Positions 1-10,464 of a stretch of 19,288 nucleotides of DNA are shown here, piece after piece. Under the pieces are notes generated by a model that saw only the letters and a list, made by a program, of their open reading frames with translations, had not been told where the DNA came from and ran no database searches. This stretch comes from Blastocladiella britannica. Lineage: Eukaryota > Blastocladiomycota > Blastocladiomycetes > Blastocladiales > Blastocladiaceae. Each line of letters opens with the position of its first letter. Positions within the stretch are counted from its first letter, which is position 1. Location of the stretch: positions 1 through 19,288 of the forward strand of contig MU624878.1 in NCBI GenBank assembly GCA_025349905.2, written 5' to 3'. Both the position numbers and the translations under genes were made by a program.

Positions 1-2
1 AC

Positions 3-763
3 TCGGGCACAGGCAAAGCGATTACCAGTGCGATTTGCAGCGTTGTCAACAAGTACAAGACCTCGCTCGACGATCACGATGGATAATGCCTCGGCCAACT
101 CCTAGGCCCTGAACGTGCTCAACGAGATGCCAACCCTTCTTGCCACAGACCATAAGATCATGCCCATTTTCTGCATCCAGCATTCAGTCAATCTGATCGT
201 CCAGCGGATTTTGCACGTTTTCTACGCTGGCATGCCCATGGTATTTATATATCTAGTGTTTATTTTCTGGTACATTTCTGATGCATTTTCGCATCTTCGT
301 TTGGTAAAGTCGTCACTAAGCTGTACCACTCGCCTGCGGCTTGTGTGCCACACTCGCCAAGGGTTGCGAGGAGCACGGCATCAAGAACCTGGCGCCACTG
401 AAGGATGACACGATTTGCTGGCCGAGTACCCAGACCACCATGGCCCGACTCTTGGCTCTTAAGGCCCCGATTGAGGAGATGATGGCTGGAGGCAACCTCC
501 CCTGCTTCACGGACGAGCAGTGGGCGACCTCGGGTTTGTATTTATGATTGTTTATTGCAGCTCATTTCCCACTGACTGTCATGCCCACAGCCGCCTTTAA
601 CAAATTGCTTTAGGAAGTATAGGGCGCGGCCAAGGGAGCGAGTGCATCTACGGTCCCCACCTTGGATGAGTCTGCCCTTGTGTTTTTGCGCATTGAGAAA
701 CTCTTCATCAAGAAGCACATTGTGCCCAAGGGCTTCAAAGGGTTGCTTCGTAAAATCAAGTAG
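3..763 (+). pseudogene. Decayed hAT-family transposase fragment
   Basis: Fragments in shifting frames match the hAT transposase core in order. They are a GTG-K-A-I..VVNKYK stretch (3-60), the catalytic-region motif ITMDNASANS (73-102), IFCIQHSVNLIVQRIL (about 166-213), KLYHSPAA (about 318-341), DDTICWPSTQTT (equivalent to the DVKTRWNST block, about 404-440), FTDEQWA (about 508-528) and STVPTLDESALVFL (about 645-690). The gene is broken. There is a frame change near position 70, an in-frame TAG at 103-105, a shift between 309 and 345, and in-frame TAGs in the 610-630 area and at 761-763. Two segments look like former spliceosomal introns of host style: 241-309 (GTATTT..AAAG, 69 nt) and 534-590 (GTTTGT..ACAG, 57 nt). 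The 5' part lies outside the window and no terminal inverted repeats were recognised. The hAT assignment rests on motif order read by eye. Confidence 0.72.
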
Positions 764-765
764 GC
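750..765 (+). repeat. Left copy of 16 bp direct repeat (target-site duplication)
   Basis: The sequence GTAAAATCAAGTAGGC here is repeated exactly at 1137-1152. The two copies bracket a segment with an A-rich 3' end, as expected of a target-site duplication made by target-primed reverse transcription. On the opposite strand the repeat edge reads GATTTT/AC, close to the TTTT/AA nick preferred by L1-type endonucleases. Joining the two flanks across one repeat copy leaves the reading frame of the flanking transposase debris continuous apart from a TAG inside the repeat. Confidence 0.8.
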
Positions 766-1136
766 CTGCGGCCAGCACCGCGTCACTGCCCACCAACAAC
801 ACGGGTGGCACGCTGTCTGGCCGCGCGTGCGTTCCAACCACTACTGCCTCATGGCTAAGTCCAGCGTGCTTTTGCTCGCCTGTGGTTGACTGGGATCGCC
901 TTTCGAGGCAAATGTGCGTTGCCCTTTTCTCTCTTCCTTCCCCCGCTCAAGTGCGCTTCACGGTTGCACGCGGTTGGTTGGCCTTGGGGTGGCGCACATG
1001 TCCTGGTCGGTGCGCAAGATGCGATCGCGCTGTGTTCCCTCTTCCTTTTGATTTTCCTCTTTTGATTTGGGCGGGGCCGAGCCAATTGGCCACATAAATA
1101 CATCGGTTGCATTGGTATTAAAAAAAAATAAAAAAA
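766..1136 (+). mobile_element. Retroposed SINE-like insertion with A-rich tail, nested in hAT relic
   Basis: This segment of about 371 bp lies between two perfect 16 bp direct repeats and ends in an A-rich tail (1120-1136, A9-T-A7). That is the structure of a short non-autonomous retroelement or a truncated retrocopy. It has no convincing coding content. TGGCTAAGTCC (852-862) is a weak match to a polymerase III box A, and GGTTGACTGGG (883-893) is a poor match to box B, so a tRNA-derived SINE is possible but unproven. Near the 3' end there is a GC box (1069-1077), a CCAAT palindrome GCCAATTGGC (1081-1090) and a TATA-like CATAAATA (1093-1100). Family membership needs other copies in the same genome. 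Confidence 0.6.
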
Positions 1137-1152
1137 GTAAAATCAAGTAGGC
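1137..1152 (+). repeat. Right copy of 16 bp direct repeat (target-site duplication)
   Basis: Exact copy of the 16 bp at 750-765. It follows directly on the A-rich tail of the insertion, so the element's orientation is + (tail at the right). Confidence 0.8.
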
Positions 1153-1529
1153 GTTGAAATTGGCCAAGCCGCCGCGCGCCTTGCAGTTCTCCCCCGAGAT
1201 CCTCCAGCTGGTCAAGGCTGCCAGCACAGGTGACCAAGGCACAGGCGCGAGAACCGAGGAAGAGCAGAGGAGCTCCTTCGCAGTGAACTTGGCGACCTGC
1301 CCAAGGTCTCTTTTGTTGAGAACTCGATGTCGGCTCGACTCTCCTGGCGCTTCTTTGATGCAACAATATATCACCCTTTTACGTTTTTTTTTTTTTTTTC
1401 AGTTTGTCCAATCGATAGATGGCTTCTGGCTGAATCGTGTCGTTACGCCGGAGGATATATTCATCATATTGGATCAGGACAGGCTGCCTTCAACAAATAT
1501 TTCTAAAAACCACAATGATACTTCATTTT
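1153..1529. other. Exon-like debris beyond the insertion, then Miro 3' flank
   Basis: Positions 1153-1310 are GC-rich. They stay open in the frame that continues from the hAT relic once the insertion is removed (KLAKPPRALQFSPEILQLVK), so this is probably more of the same decayed gene. I could not match it to a named transposase block. A second open frame reads ELGDLPKVSFVENSMSARL near 1270-1330. At 1384-1402 a run of 16 T followed by CAG resembles an intron 3' end on the + strand, but no clear partner donor was found. The last 100 bp or so are AT-rich and probably include the Miro 3' UTR. No AATAAA-type signal was seen there. Confidence 0.4.
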
Positions 1530-3871
<2,342 letters not shown>

Positions 3872-3947
3872 CTTATTCGTTTACTTTGGTTTTCTTTAGT
3901 GAGCTCGTGAAAGAAAGAGAAGCGAGGGTTGATCAACAAAAAATTAT

Positions 3948-5159
3948 TCAGGTGAGGATCAGTGACGCCGCCTTCTTTGCTCGGTTCATGAATGCCCGCC
4001 CCAGTCCCTCCTCGGGCAGTCCCTGAACGACAATGGTGCTCACCCTTGCCTCGTCCAGCTCCCGCAGCCCGCTGAAAAAGTGGACGCATGGATCCGCGCT
4101 CGAGTCGAGCACGACGAGCCGGGCCGAGGCGATCGCCTGCTGGATCTTCTCTGGCAACGATTCCACGGGCCCGTAGTGTCGGGTTTGGAGCCATCCAATT
4201 CTGGTTTCGGCAGGACTCTGATCGAGGAGCTCGAGGACGTGATCCACGGTTCGCGCGCCGTCTGAGATCACCAAGTGCACCTCTGCTGTTGGCGAGTAGT
4301 GCCGATATTTCATACCGGGAGCGCTGGGGGCAACCGAGGGGTCGACAACGCCAATGTGGCACTCCACGTTCTCGAGCCCGGGCACAAGCCGGAGCGCCTC
4401 GAGCGTGACCCCACCCGGGCGGAGGACCAGAGGGTACGGATCCAGCTGCAGCACCGTCGACTCGAGCCCTCCCTCGCACCGGCCCCCGTCAATGATCAGC
4501 GGAATGCGTCCGTCCAGATCCTCGCTGACGTGCTTGGCCAGAGTGGGCGACGGGCGGCCGGACGCGTTTGCTGATGGTGCGGCGAGTGGCACGCCCGCAG
4601 TCGCGATGAGTGCACGGGCAACCGGGTGGTCAGGGAGTCGCACGCCAACTGTAGGCTGCCCCGCTGTGACGAGCGGCGACAGCGTCGAGTTGTCCGCGAC
4701 CGGGAACAGCAACGTCAGTGGTCCCGGCCAGAACCGGTCAATCAGGGCGGCGTGTAAGGCCGGGATTTCGCGGTTGGGCAGGAACGACCGCAGCATGGCC
4801 AGTGACGCGACGTGTACAATGAGCGGGTTGTCCGACGGCCGGTTCTTGGCGGCAAAGATGCGCGAGACAGCGGTCGTGCTCCGAGCGTTGCCGGCTAGGC
4901 CGTACACGGTCTCGGTCGGCATGGCCACCACCTGGTCCTCGGCCACCAGCAGCCGTGCCGCTTCCTGCAGCGCGTTCTTTGCGTCGGCGCTGGCAATAAC
5001 GGGGCTCGCATCGAGTCGGGGGTGCCCAGTCGCGGCCGGGACAGGCGGAAAGGAAATGTCCGATGACGCGACCCTCAATACGCGCGTGATGAGGGCCCCT
5101 GCAGCAGCTGCTGCACTGGGTGTTGCTGTTGTTGTTGGCAGACCATGGCTCATTTTCAT
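3948..5159 (-). CDS. SUA5: Threonylcarbamoyl-AMP synthase (Sua5/YrdC family)
   Basis: Makes threonylcarbamoyl-adenylate from threonine, bicarbonate and ATP, the first step of t6A37 modification of ANN-decoding tRNAs. Intronless, 403 residues from the ATG at 5159, or 401 from the ATG at 5153. A further in-frame ATG at 5198 would give 416 residues but would overlap the divergent gene's start codon at 5192, so I prefer the inner starts. The YrdC domain shows MPTETVYGLAGNA, KNRPSDNPLIVH, APSANASGRPSPT and DGGRCEGGLESTV. The linker motif APGMKYRHYSP and a C-terminal region ending in NRAKKAASLILT mark the long, two-domain Sua5 type. The N-terminal 40 or so residues are Ala/Thr-rich with few acidic residues, and may include a mitochondrial targeting signal, since single-gene eukaryotes often send Sua5 to both compartments. 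That last point is inference. Confidence 0.95.
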   Translation of the reverse strand: MKMSHGLPTTTATPSAAAAAGALITRVLRVASSDISFPPVPAATGHPRLDASPVIASADAKNALQEAARLLVAEDQVVAMPTETVYGLAGNARSTTAVSRIFAAKNRPSDNPLIVHVASLAMLRSFLPNREIPALHAALIDRFWPGPLTLLFPVADNSTLSPLVTAGQPTVGVRLPDHPVARALIATAGVPLAAPSANASGRPSPTLAKHVSEDLDGRIPLIIDGGRCEGGLESTVLQLDPYPLVLRPGGVTLEALRLVPGLENVECHIGVVDPSVAPSAPGMKYRHYSPTAEVHLVISDGARTVDHVLELLDQSPAETRIGWLQTRHYGPVESLPEKIQQAIASARLVVLDSSADPCVHFFSGLRELDEARVSTIVVQGLPEEGLGRAFMNRAKKAASLILT

Positions 5160-5191
5160 TCTAATTTTACGCGACTCAAGAGAAAAAAAGA
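5160..5191. promoter_or_regulatory. 32 bp divergent spacer between Sua5 and TPR-like gene
   Basis: Only 32 bp separate the preferred Sua5 start (ATG at 5159, minus) from the ATG at 5192 (plus). The spacer is AT-rich with an A7 run at 5183-5189 and no clear TATA or CCAAT box. Both 5' UTRs must be tiny, or transcription must start inside the neighbouring coding region. Its role as a shared promoter is inferred from position only. Confidence 0.5.
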
Positions 5192-6532
5192 ATGACAACG
5201 ATGGATGTGGACCACGACGCTCCCGCCGACGTGTTCCTCACGCGTGCCTACGAGCTGGAAGAGGCCGCTGAGCGCACGCCTGACTTTGCTCGCGCCGCCG
5301 ACACGTACCGCGCCGCCATTAACGCGTACGACGGCGCTTTTGCTGTTTCGGGCGACCCCGACTGTCTGTACAACGCCGCGCGCATTTACCTGGTTCTGGC
5401 GGCCAAGGTCGCTTCTAGCGGCGGCAGCAACACGGAATTTCAGATGCAGTACCTGGACGCTGCCATTGATGCGGGTACCCGCTGCGCCGCAGCCGTTGCT
5501 TCTGCTCCTGCTACCTCCTCGGCCGAGAATAATAATGACCTCGATGACGCGCACTTCAACCTGGCCCAGTCGTACCTGACCAAGGCCGAGTGCCTTGCAT
5601 CGGCCGTCGAAAACCACCCCAGTTCTGGAGCCGAGCAATGTCTCGCGCATGCTGATGCTGTGCTGACGCCGCTTGCCGTGCGCCAGCGCGAGACCGTGTC
5701 AGCTTCTTCTGCCGCCGCCGCCCCTACTCTGGCCGCTGCCGCTGCAACCTCGCTCATAGAAACGCTGCTGCTGCACGCGCAGGTGCACGAACTGGCGCTG
5801 GTGGTCTCGACCGACCCGACCGCGAACGTGGAGATTGCTCAGCACTTGGTCCAGGAAGCGATTGCTCTGGCAGCCAGGCTCCGGCCGCCGTCACCTGCCC
5901 CCGCCACGCTGGACTTGACGGCGTCCGCGGGCTCGGGCGACCCGGACCACCCGTACATTGACTGCTTGCTCCGCGCCGCGAGCCTGCAGGAGGCGGTTGG
6001 GGACCGGCATGTGCGCGACACGAATCTGGGACAGGCCCTTGCGGCGTACGATGCGTCGCTGCAACATCTGGCCGGTATCGCTCCCTTCCTCGGCCCTCAC
6101 GCTGCCGTACATGTTGCTTCGAGTTGCGATGCAGGCGACGTGCACTTTAGCATCTTTGAGGCGCTCAGCACGCTGTCCGATGGCTCCTTGGAGCAACTCC
6201 TAAGTGCGTGGCAGTCTCTGGGCCGCGCGGCAAAGTGCTACGCCGACGCGCTACGCCGCGCCCCCGCCAACCCGCGCATTGCACTGCACCTGGCCGAAAC
6301 AGAGTGGAACCGGGCAGCAGTTGCGCCTCGCGTCGACAAGCCGTCATTGCAGCCGCAACTCCTCAAGAACGCGGCCATCTACGCTCAGCGTGCACTAGCG
6401 CCCGCGCACTTGGATCCAGGCGATCGACAAGATGCGTTTGACATTCTGTGCGGCGCTTTGGAAGGGCTCGGGCTCGTGGATGACCTGGCGCGTGCCAAAG
6501 CTGTTGGACCTCACCTCTCTCCTGCCTCATAA
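5192..6532 (+). CDS. Alanine-rich TPR-like helical repeat protein, function unknown
   Basis: Single-exon gene of 446 residues, the first ATG after the divergent spacer, ending in TAA. It is rich in Ala, Leu and acidic residues and reads as paired amphipathic helices of tetratricopeptide type. Clear examples are ADTYRAAINAYDGAF (36-50), CLYNAARIYLVLAAKVA (58-74), AHFNLAQSYLTKAECLASA (120-138) and, near the C-terminus, GRAAKCYADALRRAPANPRI followed by ALHLAETEWNRAA. Low-complexity Ala/Ser stretches sit between the repeats. No signal peptide, membrane segment or catalytic motif was seen. Such proteins usually act as chaperone or complex scaffolds, but I do not recognise the family and assign no role. 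The TPR assignment is by pattern and the orthology is unknown. The gene is divergent from Sua5 and convergent with OGDH. Confidence 0.85.
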   Translation: MTTMDVDHDAPADVFLTRAYELEEAAERTPDFARAADTYRAAINAYDGAFAVSGDPDCLYNAARIYLVLAAKVASSGGSNTEFQMQYLDAAIDAGTRCAAAVASAPATSSAENNNDLDDAHFNLAQSYLTKAECLASAVENHPSSGAEQCLAHADAVLTPLAVRQRETVSASSAAAAPTLAAAAATSLIETLLLHAQVHELALVVSTDPTANVEIAQHLVQEAIALAARLRPPSPAPATLDLTASAGSGDPDHPYIDCLLRAASLQEAVGDRHVRDTNLGQALAAYDASLQHLAGIAPFLGPHAAVHVASSCDAGDVHFSIFEALSTLSDGSLEQLLSAWQSLGRAAKCYADALRRAPANPRIALHLAETEWNRAAVAPRVDKPSLQPQLLKNAAIYAQRALAPAHLDPGDRQDAFDILCGALEGLGLVDDLARAKAVGPHLSPAS

Positions 6533-6615
6533 TGCATTCCCTCCTCTCAAATGCCCCGACGAAAAAGAAAAAGGATGTCAATGCGATGAACTAAATTATT
6601 GTATTTTTTGTATGT
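6533..6615. terminator. 83 bp convergent 3' region between TPR-like gene and OGDH
   Basis: The TAA of the TPR-like gene (6530-6532, plus) and the TAA of OGDH (6618-6616, minus) face each other across 83 bp. The DNA is AT-rich, with AAATTATTG and ATTTTTTG runs but no exact AATAAA on either strand. The two 3' UTRs probably overlap, giving antisense transcript ends. This is inference from spacing. Confidence 0.45.
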
Positions 6616-9600
6616 TTAAAAGAGACCAAAGAAGCGCTTGCGGTCGGAAGACGCGTCTTCTGCCGGAGCAGACGGCTCGGCGGCAGTCGGTGCTGCGTCC
6701 TCTTGCGACAGTGCGGCGGCGGCGACGTTAGTGGTGGACGACTCGGCTTGGGTGCTTTCCCCATTCGCAACCTAGATAAAAGGAAGAGTGTAAAGGGTGG
6801 CAAGCAAAAGGTGAGAAACAGGACGGAATACCACATGAAATTGAGCAAAAAACAGACCGACGGGGGGCAACCACTAAAAAGAAAAAAAGGGAAGGGAGAA
6901 AAAAAAGAGGTCGGGACCAAGATCATACGTCAAAAACGGGGACGCCGTTCTTGGCCTCGCGGACGGGCAGGGACGAGCCAAAGAGGGCGTTCGAGAGCAG
7001 GGTGCGCTCCTCCTTGACGTGCAGCTTCTTCTTACCAGTGGCAACGGCACCCGACGGGCCGCGACCAGCGTACAGGACCGGCGACGACATGGGCTGGCCG
7101 TAGTGGGTCGGCTGCAGCGACAGGTGCGCAAACCGGGCGTGCGCGTCAGCGTGGTGCGTCGAGTGGCGCAGCGACGTGGCGATCCGCGGCTCCACAAACG
7201 TCCAGGGACCCATGTTCATCGGCTCCTCCTGCACCCACTTGATGCGGGCGTTCGGGTACTGGTCAACAAACTCGCGGACCTTGTCGAACGGGAATGGCGT
7301 GATCTGCTCTACGCGGCCAATCGCCACATCCTTGACACCGTTCACCTCGCGGGCGCTGAGCAGCGAGTAGTACACCTGGCCCGAGCACAGCACCACCGTC
7401 TTGACCTCCTCGGGCGCCACCAGCGACTGGGGCGAGACCTCGGGCAGGAACCGCTGGAACCGGGTGCCGGGCGCCATATCCGCGAGCGACGAGCGCGCCA
7501 GCGGGTGACGCAGGAGCGACTTGGAGAACGGCAGGATCAGCGGCTTGCGGAAGTCGCGGTGGATCTGGCGGCGCAAGGTGTGGAAGTAGTTGGCGGGCGT
7601 CGACGGGTACACGACCTGGATGTTGCAGTCCTGGTGCTGGCGTGCAAGCTCGTCGGCGTTCGGGAACGTGTACGGGTCCTCGTCGCTGAGCTGCAGGAAC
7701 CGCTCAATCCGCGACGACGAGTGCTCGGGGCCTTGGCCGTCGTAGCCGTGCGGAAGGTTCACCACCAGGCCCGTGCGCTGCAGCCACTTCTTCTCGCCCG
7801 AAACAATGAACTGGTCAATCATGACCTGCGCCGAGTTGGCGAAATCGCCAAACTGGGCCTCCCAAATCACCAGCGAGTTGGGGCTCACCAGCGAGTACCC
7901 AAGCTCGAAGCCCAGAACGCCAAACTCCGACAGTGACGAGTTGGAGACCGTGAACGCGGCCTGATCGGGCGAAAGGTTGTTGAGCGCCGTGTGGGTGCCC
8001 TCGTTCTGCTGGTCGTGCAGGACGGCGTGGCGCTGCGAGAAGGTCCCGCGCTCCACATCCTGGCCCGAGAGACGCACGTGGTGGCCCTCCATCAGCAGAG
8101 ACCCAAACGCCAGCGCCTCGGCCGTCGACCAGTCCAGACCCTCGCCCTCCTGCACCGTCTTCAAGCGGTTCTTCATGATGCGGTTGAGCAGCGGGTGGAT
8201 GCTGAAATCGGCGGGCCACGACGAGACCTTCTGGCCCAGGAGCGTCAGCAGCTCGCGGTCAATGCCCGTGTCGTGCGCAGGGACCACCTGGTCCGAGAGC
8301 TCCTTGGGCGATTTCATGCCGTGCCAGCTGGACGACACCCAGTCCTTGGGGGTGGGCGTGTAGTCCTTGGACTGCGCGTAGCTCTCCTCGAGCAGGGACC
8401 ACACGCGCTTCTTGTTGGCCTCAATCTCCTCGGCGGTGAACGTGCCCTCCTCCAGAAGCTGGGCAATGTACTTTTCAATCACGGGCACCTGCTTGTTGAT
8501 GATCTTGTACATGCGCGGCTGCGTGAACGACGGCTGGTCAATCTCGTTGTGGCCGTGGCGACGGTAGCACACAATGTCGAGCACCACGTCCTTCTTGAAC
8601 TTTTGGCGCCACTCGGCGGCGAGCGAGCACGCAAAGACCACGGCCTCGACGTCGTCGCCGTTCACGTGCAAGATGGGTGCGCCGACGGTCTTGGCCACGT
8701 CCGAGCAGTACGGGGTCGAGCGCGAGAACCGCGGGTCGGTGGTGAACCCAATCTGGTTGTTGACGACAATGTGCACGGTGCCGCCGGTGGAGTACTCTTC
8801 CAGGTCGCCAAAGCCCAGCGTCTCGTAGACGACGCCCTGGCCGGCAAACGCCGCGTCGCCGTGCAGCAGCACCGCCATGGCTTTGCTGTGCTCCTTGTCA
8901 CCCGCGTAGAACTGCAGGGCGCGGGTCTTGCCCTCCACCACCGGGTTCACGGCCTCCAAGTGCGACGGGTTGGCCACCAGCGACAGGTGCACGCGCTTGC
9001 CGGACGGGGTTGGGCGGTCGTAGTTCATGCCCAGATGGTACTTGACGTCGCCCGAGCCCTCGGCCACGTTGGGCTCGACGGTGCCCGAGAACTCGCAGAA
9101 GATGGACTCGTTGGGCTTGCGGACAACGTTACTGAGCACGTTGAGGCGGCCGCGGTGGGGCATGCCCATGACGATGGACTCGACGCCGGCCTCGACGGAG
9201 GTGTCGATCTAATTTTCAAAATTTTGTTGTCAGAATTTTTTTTTATAGGTCAAAAATCAATACAATAAAGACGTACCAGCGCCTTCATGCCCGGAATCAG
9301 CGTCTCGCAGCCCTCCAGACCAAAGCGCTTCTCGGTCGGGTACTTTTGGGCGACAAAGCGCTCAAACGAGTCGGACCAAATCAGGCGGTCGAGAATCACC
9401 GCCTTCTCGGCCTTGGTGTAGCGAATGCGGTTGGGGATCTCGACGCGCTCGCGGAGCCAGTCGCACTGACCGCGGTCAGGGATGTGCGCGTACTCGATGC
9501 CGAGCGTGGAGCAGTACGTGTCCTTGAGGCGCTGCACAATGTCGCGGAGCGACATCTGCGGGGAGACGGTGCGGTACCCGGGGAGCATACCGGGTCCGAG

Positions 9601-10265
9601 CGAGAACTTGCGCTCCATGTCGGCCTCGGTGAACCCGTAGTACGACGGGTCGAGCTCGGGCGACGTGCTGAGATCGGCCGAGTGAATGCCGAGCGGATCG
9701 AGCGCCGCGAGCTGGTGGCCGCGGACTTGGTGTGCGCGGGCCAGCAGCTGCACCTTGAGATGGTCGGCGATATCGCCAGCAGCGGCGCCAGTGGGCACGG
9801 CGAAATTGGCCACGGCGAGGGGCGACGTGGAGCCCTCGAGGCCCAGCGTCGGTGGCGCCGTGTACGCATGCCCGGGCGCGGCGCCCTTGGCCACGTTGCC
9901 AAAGTATGCCTGCCACGACGCGTGCACCGAGGAAGGATCGCGCTGCCATGCCGCGTACATTTCGTCCACGTAGTTGGCGGCGTTGCCGACCAGGAAGCCC
10001 TCGTTATTGCTCGTGGACAAGAAGCGTGCGGCGGCAGGGACGGCATGGCGGCGGAGGAGGCTTTTTCACAAAAGATCGTCAGTACGCATTGTCAAATAGT
10101 TGAAGAAGAGGCGGTGTGTGTGGCTCGCTGGACCGTATTGGGGAAAAATAAAATAAACAAAAAAAGAGCGTACGGTTGGGTGGTAAATCGGGACGACACG
10201 CTGCCAACGACAGGGCGCGAGAGACGCGTAGAGCGACCCAGGGCCGAGAGCAGCCGCGAGGACAT
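6616..10265 (-). CDS. OGDH: 2-oxoglutarate dehydrogenase E1 component, mitochondrial
   Basis: Thiamine-diphosphate enzyme of the TCA cycle, which decarboxylates 2-oxoglutarate and passes the succinyl group to E2. Four exons: 10265-10174, 10060-9277, 9208-6929 and 6771-6616, giving 1103 residues. Exon 1 reads as a matrix-targeting peptide ([20 protein letters not shown], no acidic residues), continued by [17 protein letters not shown] in exon 2. The core has the N-terminal block [31 protein letters not shown] (307-317) and the cofactor region [14 protein letters not shown] (409-422) with NNQIGFTT (442-449). It ends at the usual [19 protein letters not shown]. Beyond that lie extra residues, and the last exon adds 51 Ala/Ser/Glu-rich residues ending DRKRFFGLF. 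Mic10 lies 199 bp upstream on the same strand. The identity is certain. The tail exon rests on splice-site and frame evidence. Confidence 0.95.
6772..6928 (-). other. Last OGDH intron (157 nt), with stop codon just inside
   Basis: Donor GTATGA after ..VPVFD, acceptor ATCTAG before VANGEST. It is over twice the usual intron length here. If retained, translation ends after one more residue (V, then TGA), giving an E1 that lacks the 51-residue tail. Both products would keep the complete catalytic core. Confidence 0.7.
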
Positions 10266-10464
10266 GGTGTAGGAGTGTTGTGGGTGGGTGTATTGGGGAG
10301 GGCAGAATGAGGGCGACCAGGAAGTCCAATTGGATGTCGATCGGAGAGAAGTTCGATTCCTCGAGGCTGACGACCCAGTACCCCAATCGGGTCCGGCCGC
10401 CGTCTAGCTAACAAAAAATGACATCATCTTATAAAGTTATATTTATTTACCGCACACAAAACTA
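10266..10464. promoter_or_regulatory. Spacer between Mic10 stop and OGDH start
   Basis: This 199 bp holds the Mic10 3' end and the OGDH promoter/5' UTR on the minus strand. The Mic10-proximal part is AT-rich, with the polyadenylation signal at 10442-10447. The OGDH-proximal part is mixed, with C-rich runs such as CACCCACCCACAAC. No exact TATA box was seen and there is no gene in it. Confidence 0.4.
10442..10447 (-). terminator. MIC10: AATAAA polyadenylation signal of Mic10
   Basis: On the minus strand GGTAAATAAATATAAC lies about 18 nt after the Mic10 TAG. It is the only canonical AATAAA found close behind a stop codon in this window. Confidence 0.55.

Noticed and set aside
852..893. Possible tRNA-derived polymerase III promoter or tRNA gene inside the insertion
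   Set aside because: The box A match is fair but box B is poor, and no cloverleaf can be folded by eye. Kept only as a weak hint in the element's annotation.
642..1097. 151-codon + strand open frame across the hAT relic and the insertion
   Set aside because: It spans the junction at the direct repeat, so it joins two unrelated sequences. Cys/Ser/Pro-rich without a motif.
1384..1402. T16 plus CAG as a splice acceptor of a further + strand gene
   Set aside because: No partner donor and no recognisable exon follows. The sequence beyond soon becomes the 3' end of Miro on the other strand.
5160..5198. Sua5 start at 5198 (416 residues)
   Set aside because: It would overlap the divergent gene's start codon and add MSFFFSLESRKIR, encoded by spacer DNA with an A-rich run. 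The inner ATGs at 5159 or 5153 are more likely.
4354..5271. 305-codon + strand open frame opposite Sua5
   Set aside because: It runs through the Sua5 catalytic motifs on the other strand and into the start of the TPR-like gene. No recognisable domain.
7991..9268. Long + strand open frame (425 codons), with others at 7019-7936 and 9346-10272, opposite OGDH
   Set aside because: Antisense shadows of a certain, highly conserved gene with GC-rich third positions. Their Arg/Val/His-rich translations lack any family motif, and one crosses the OGDH intron.
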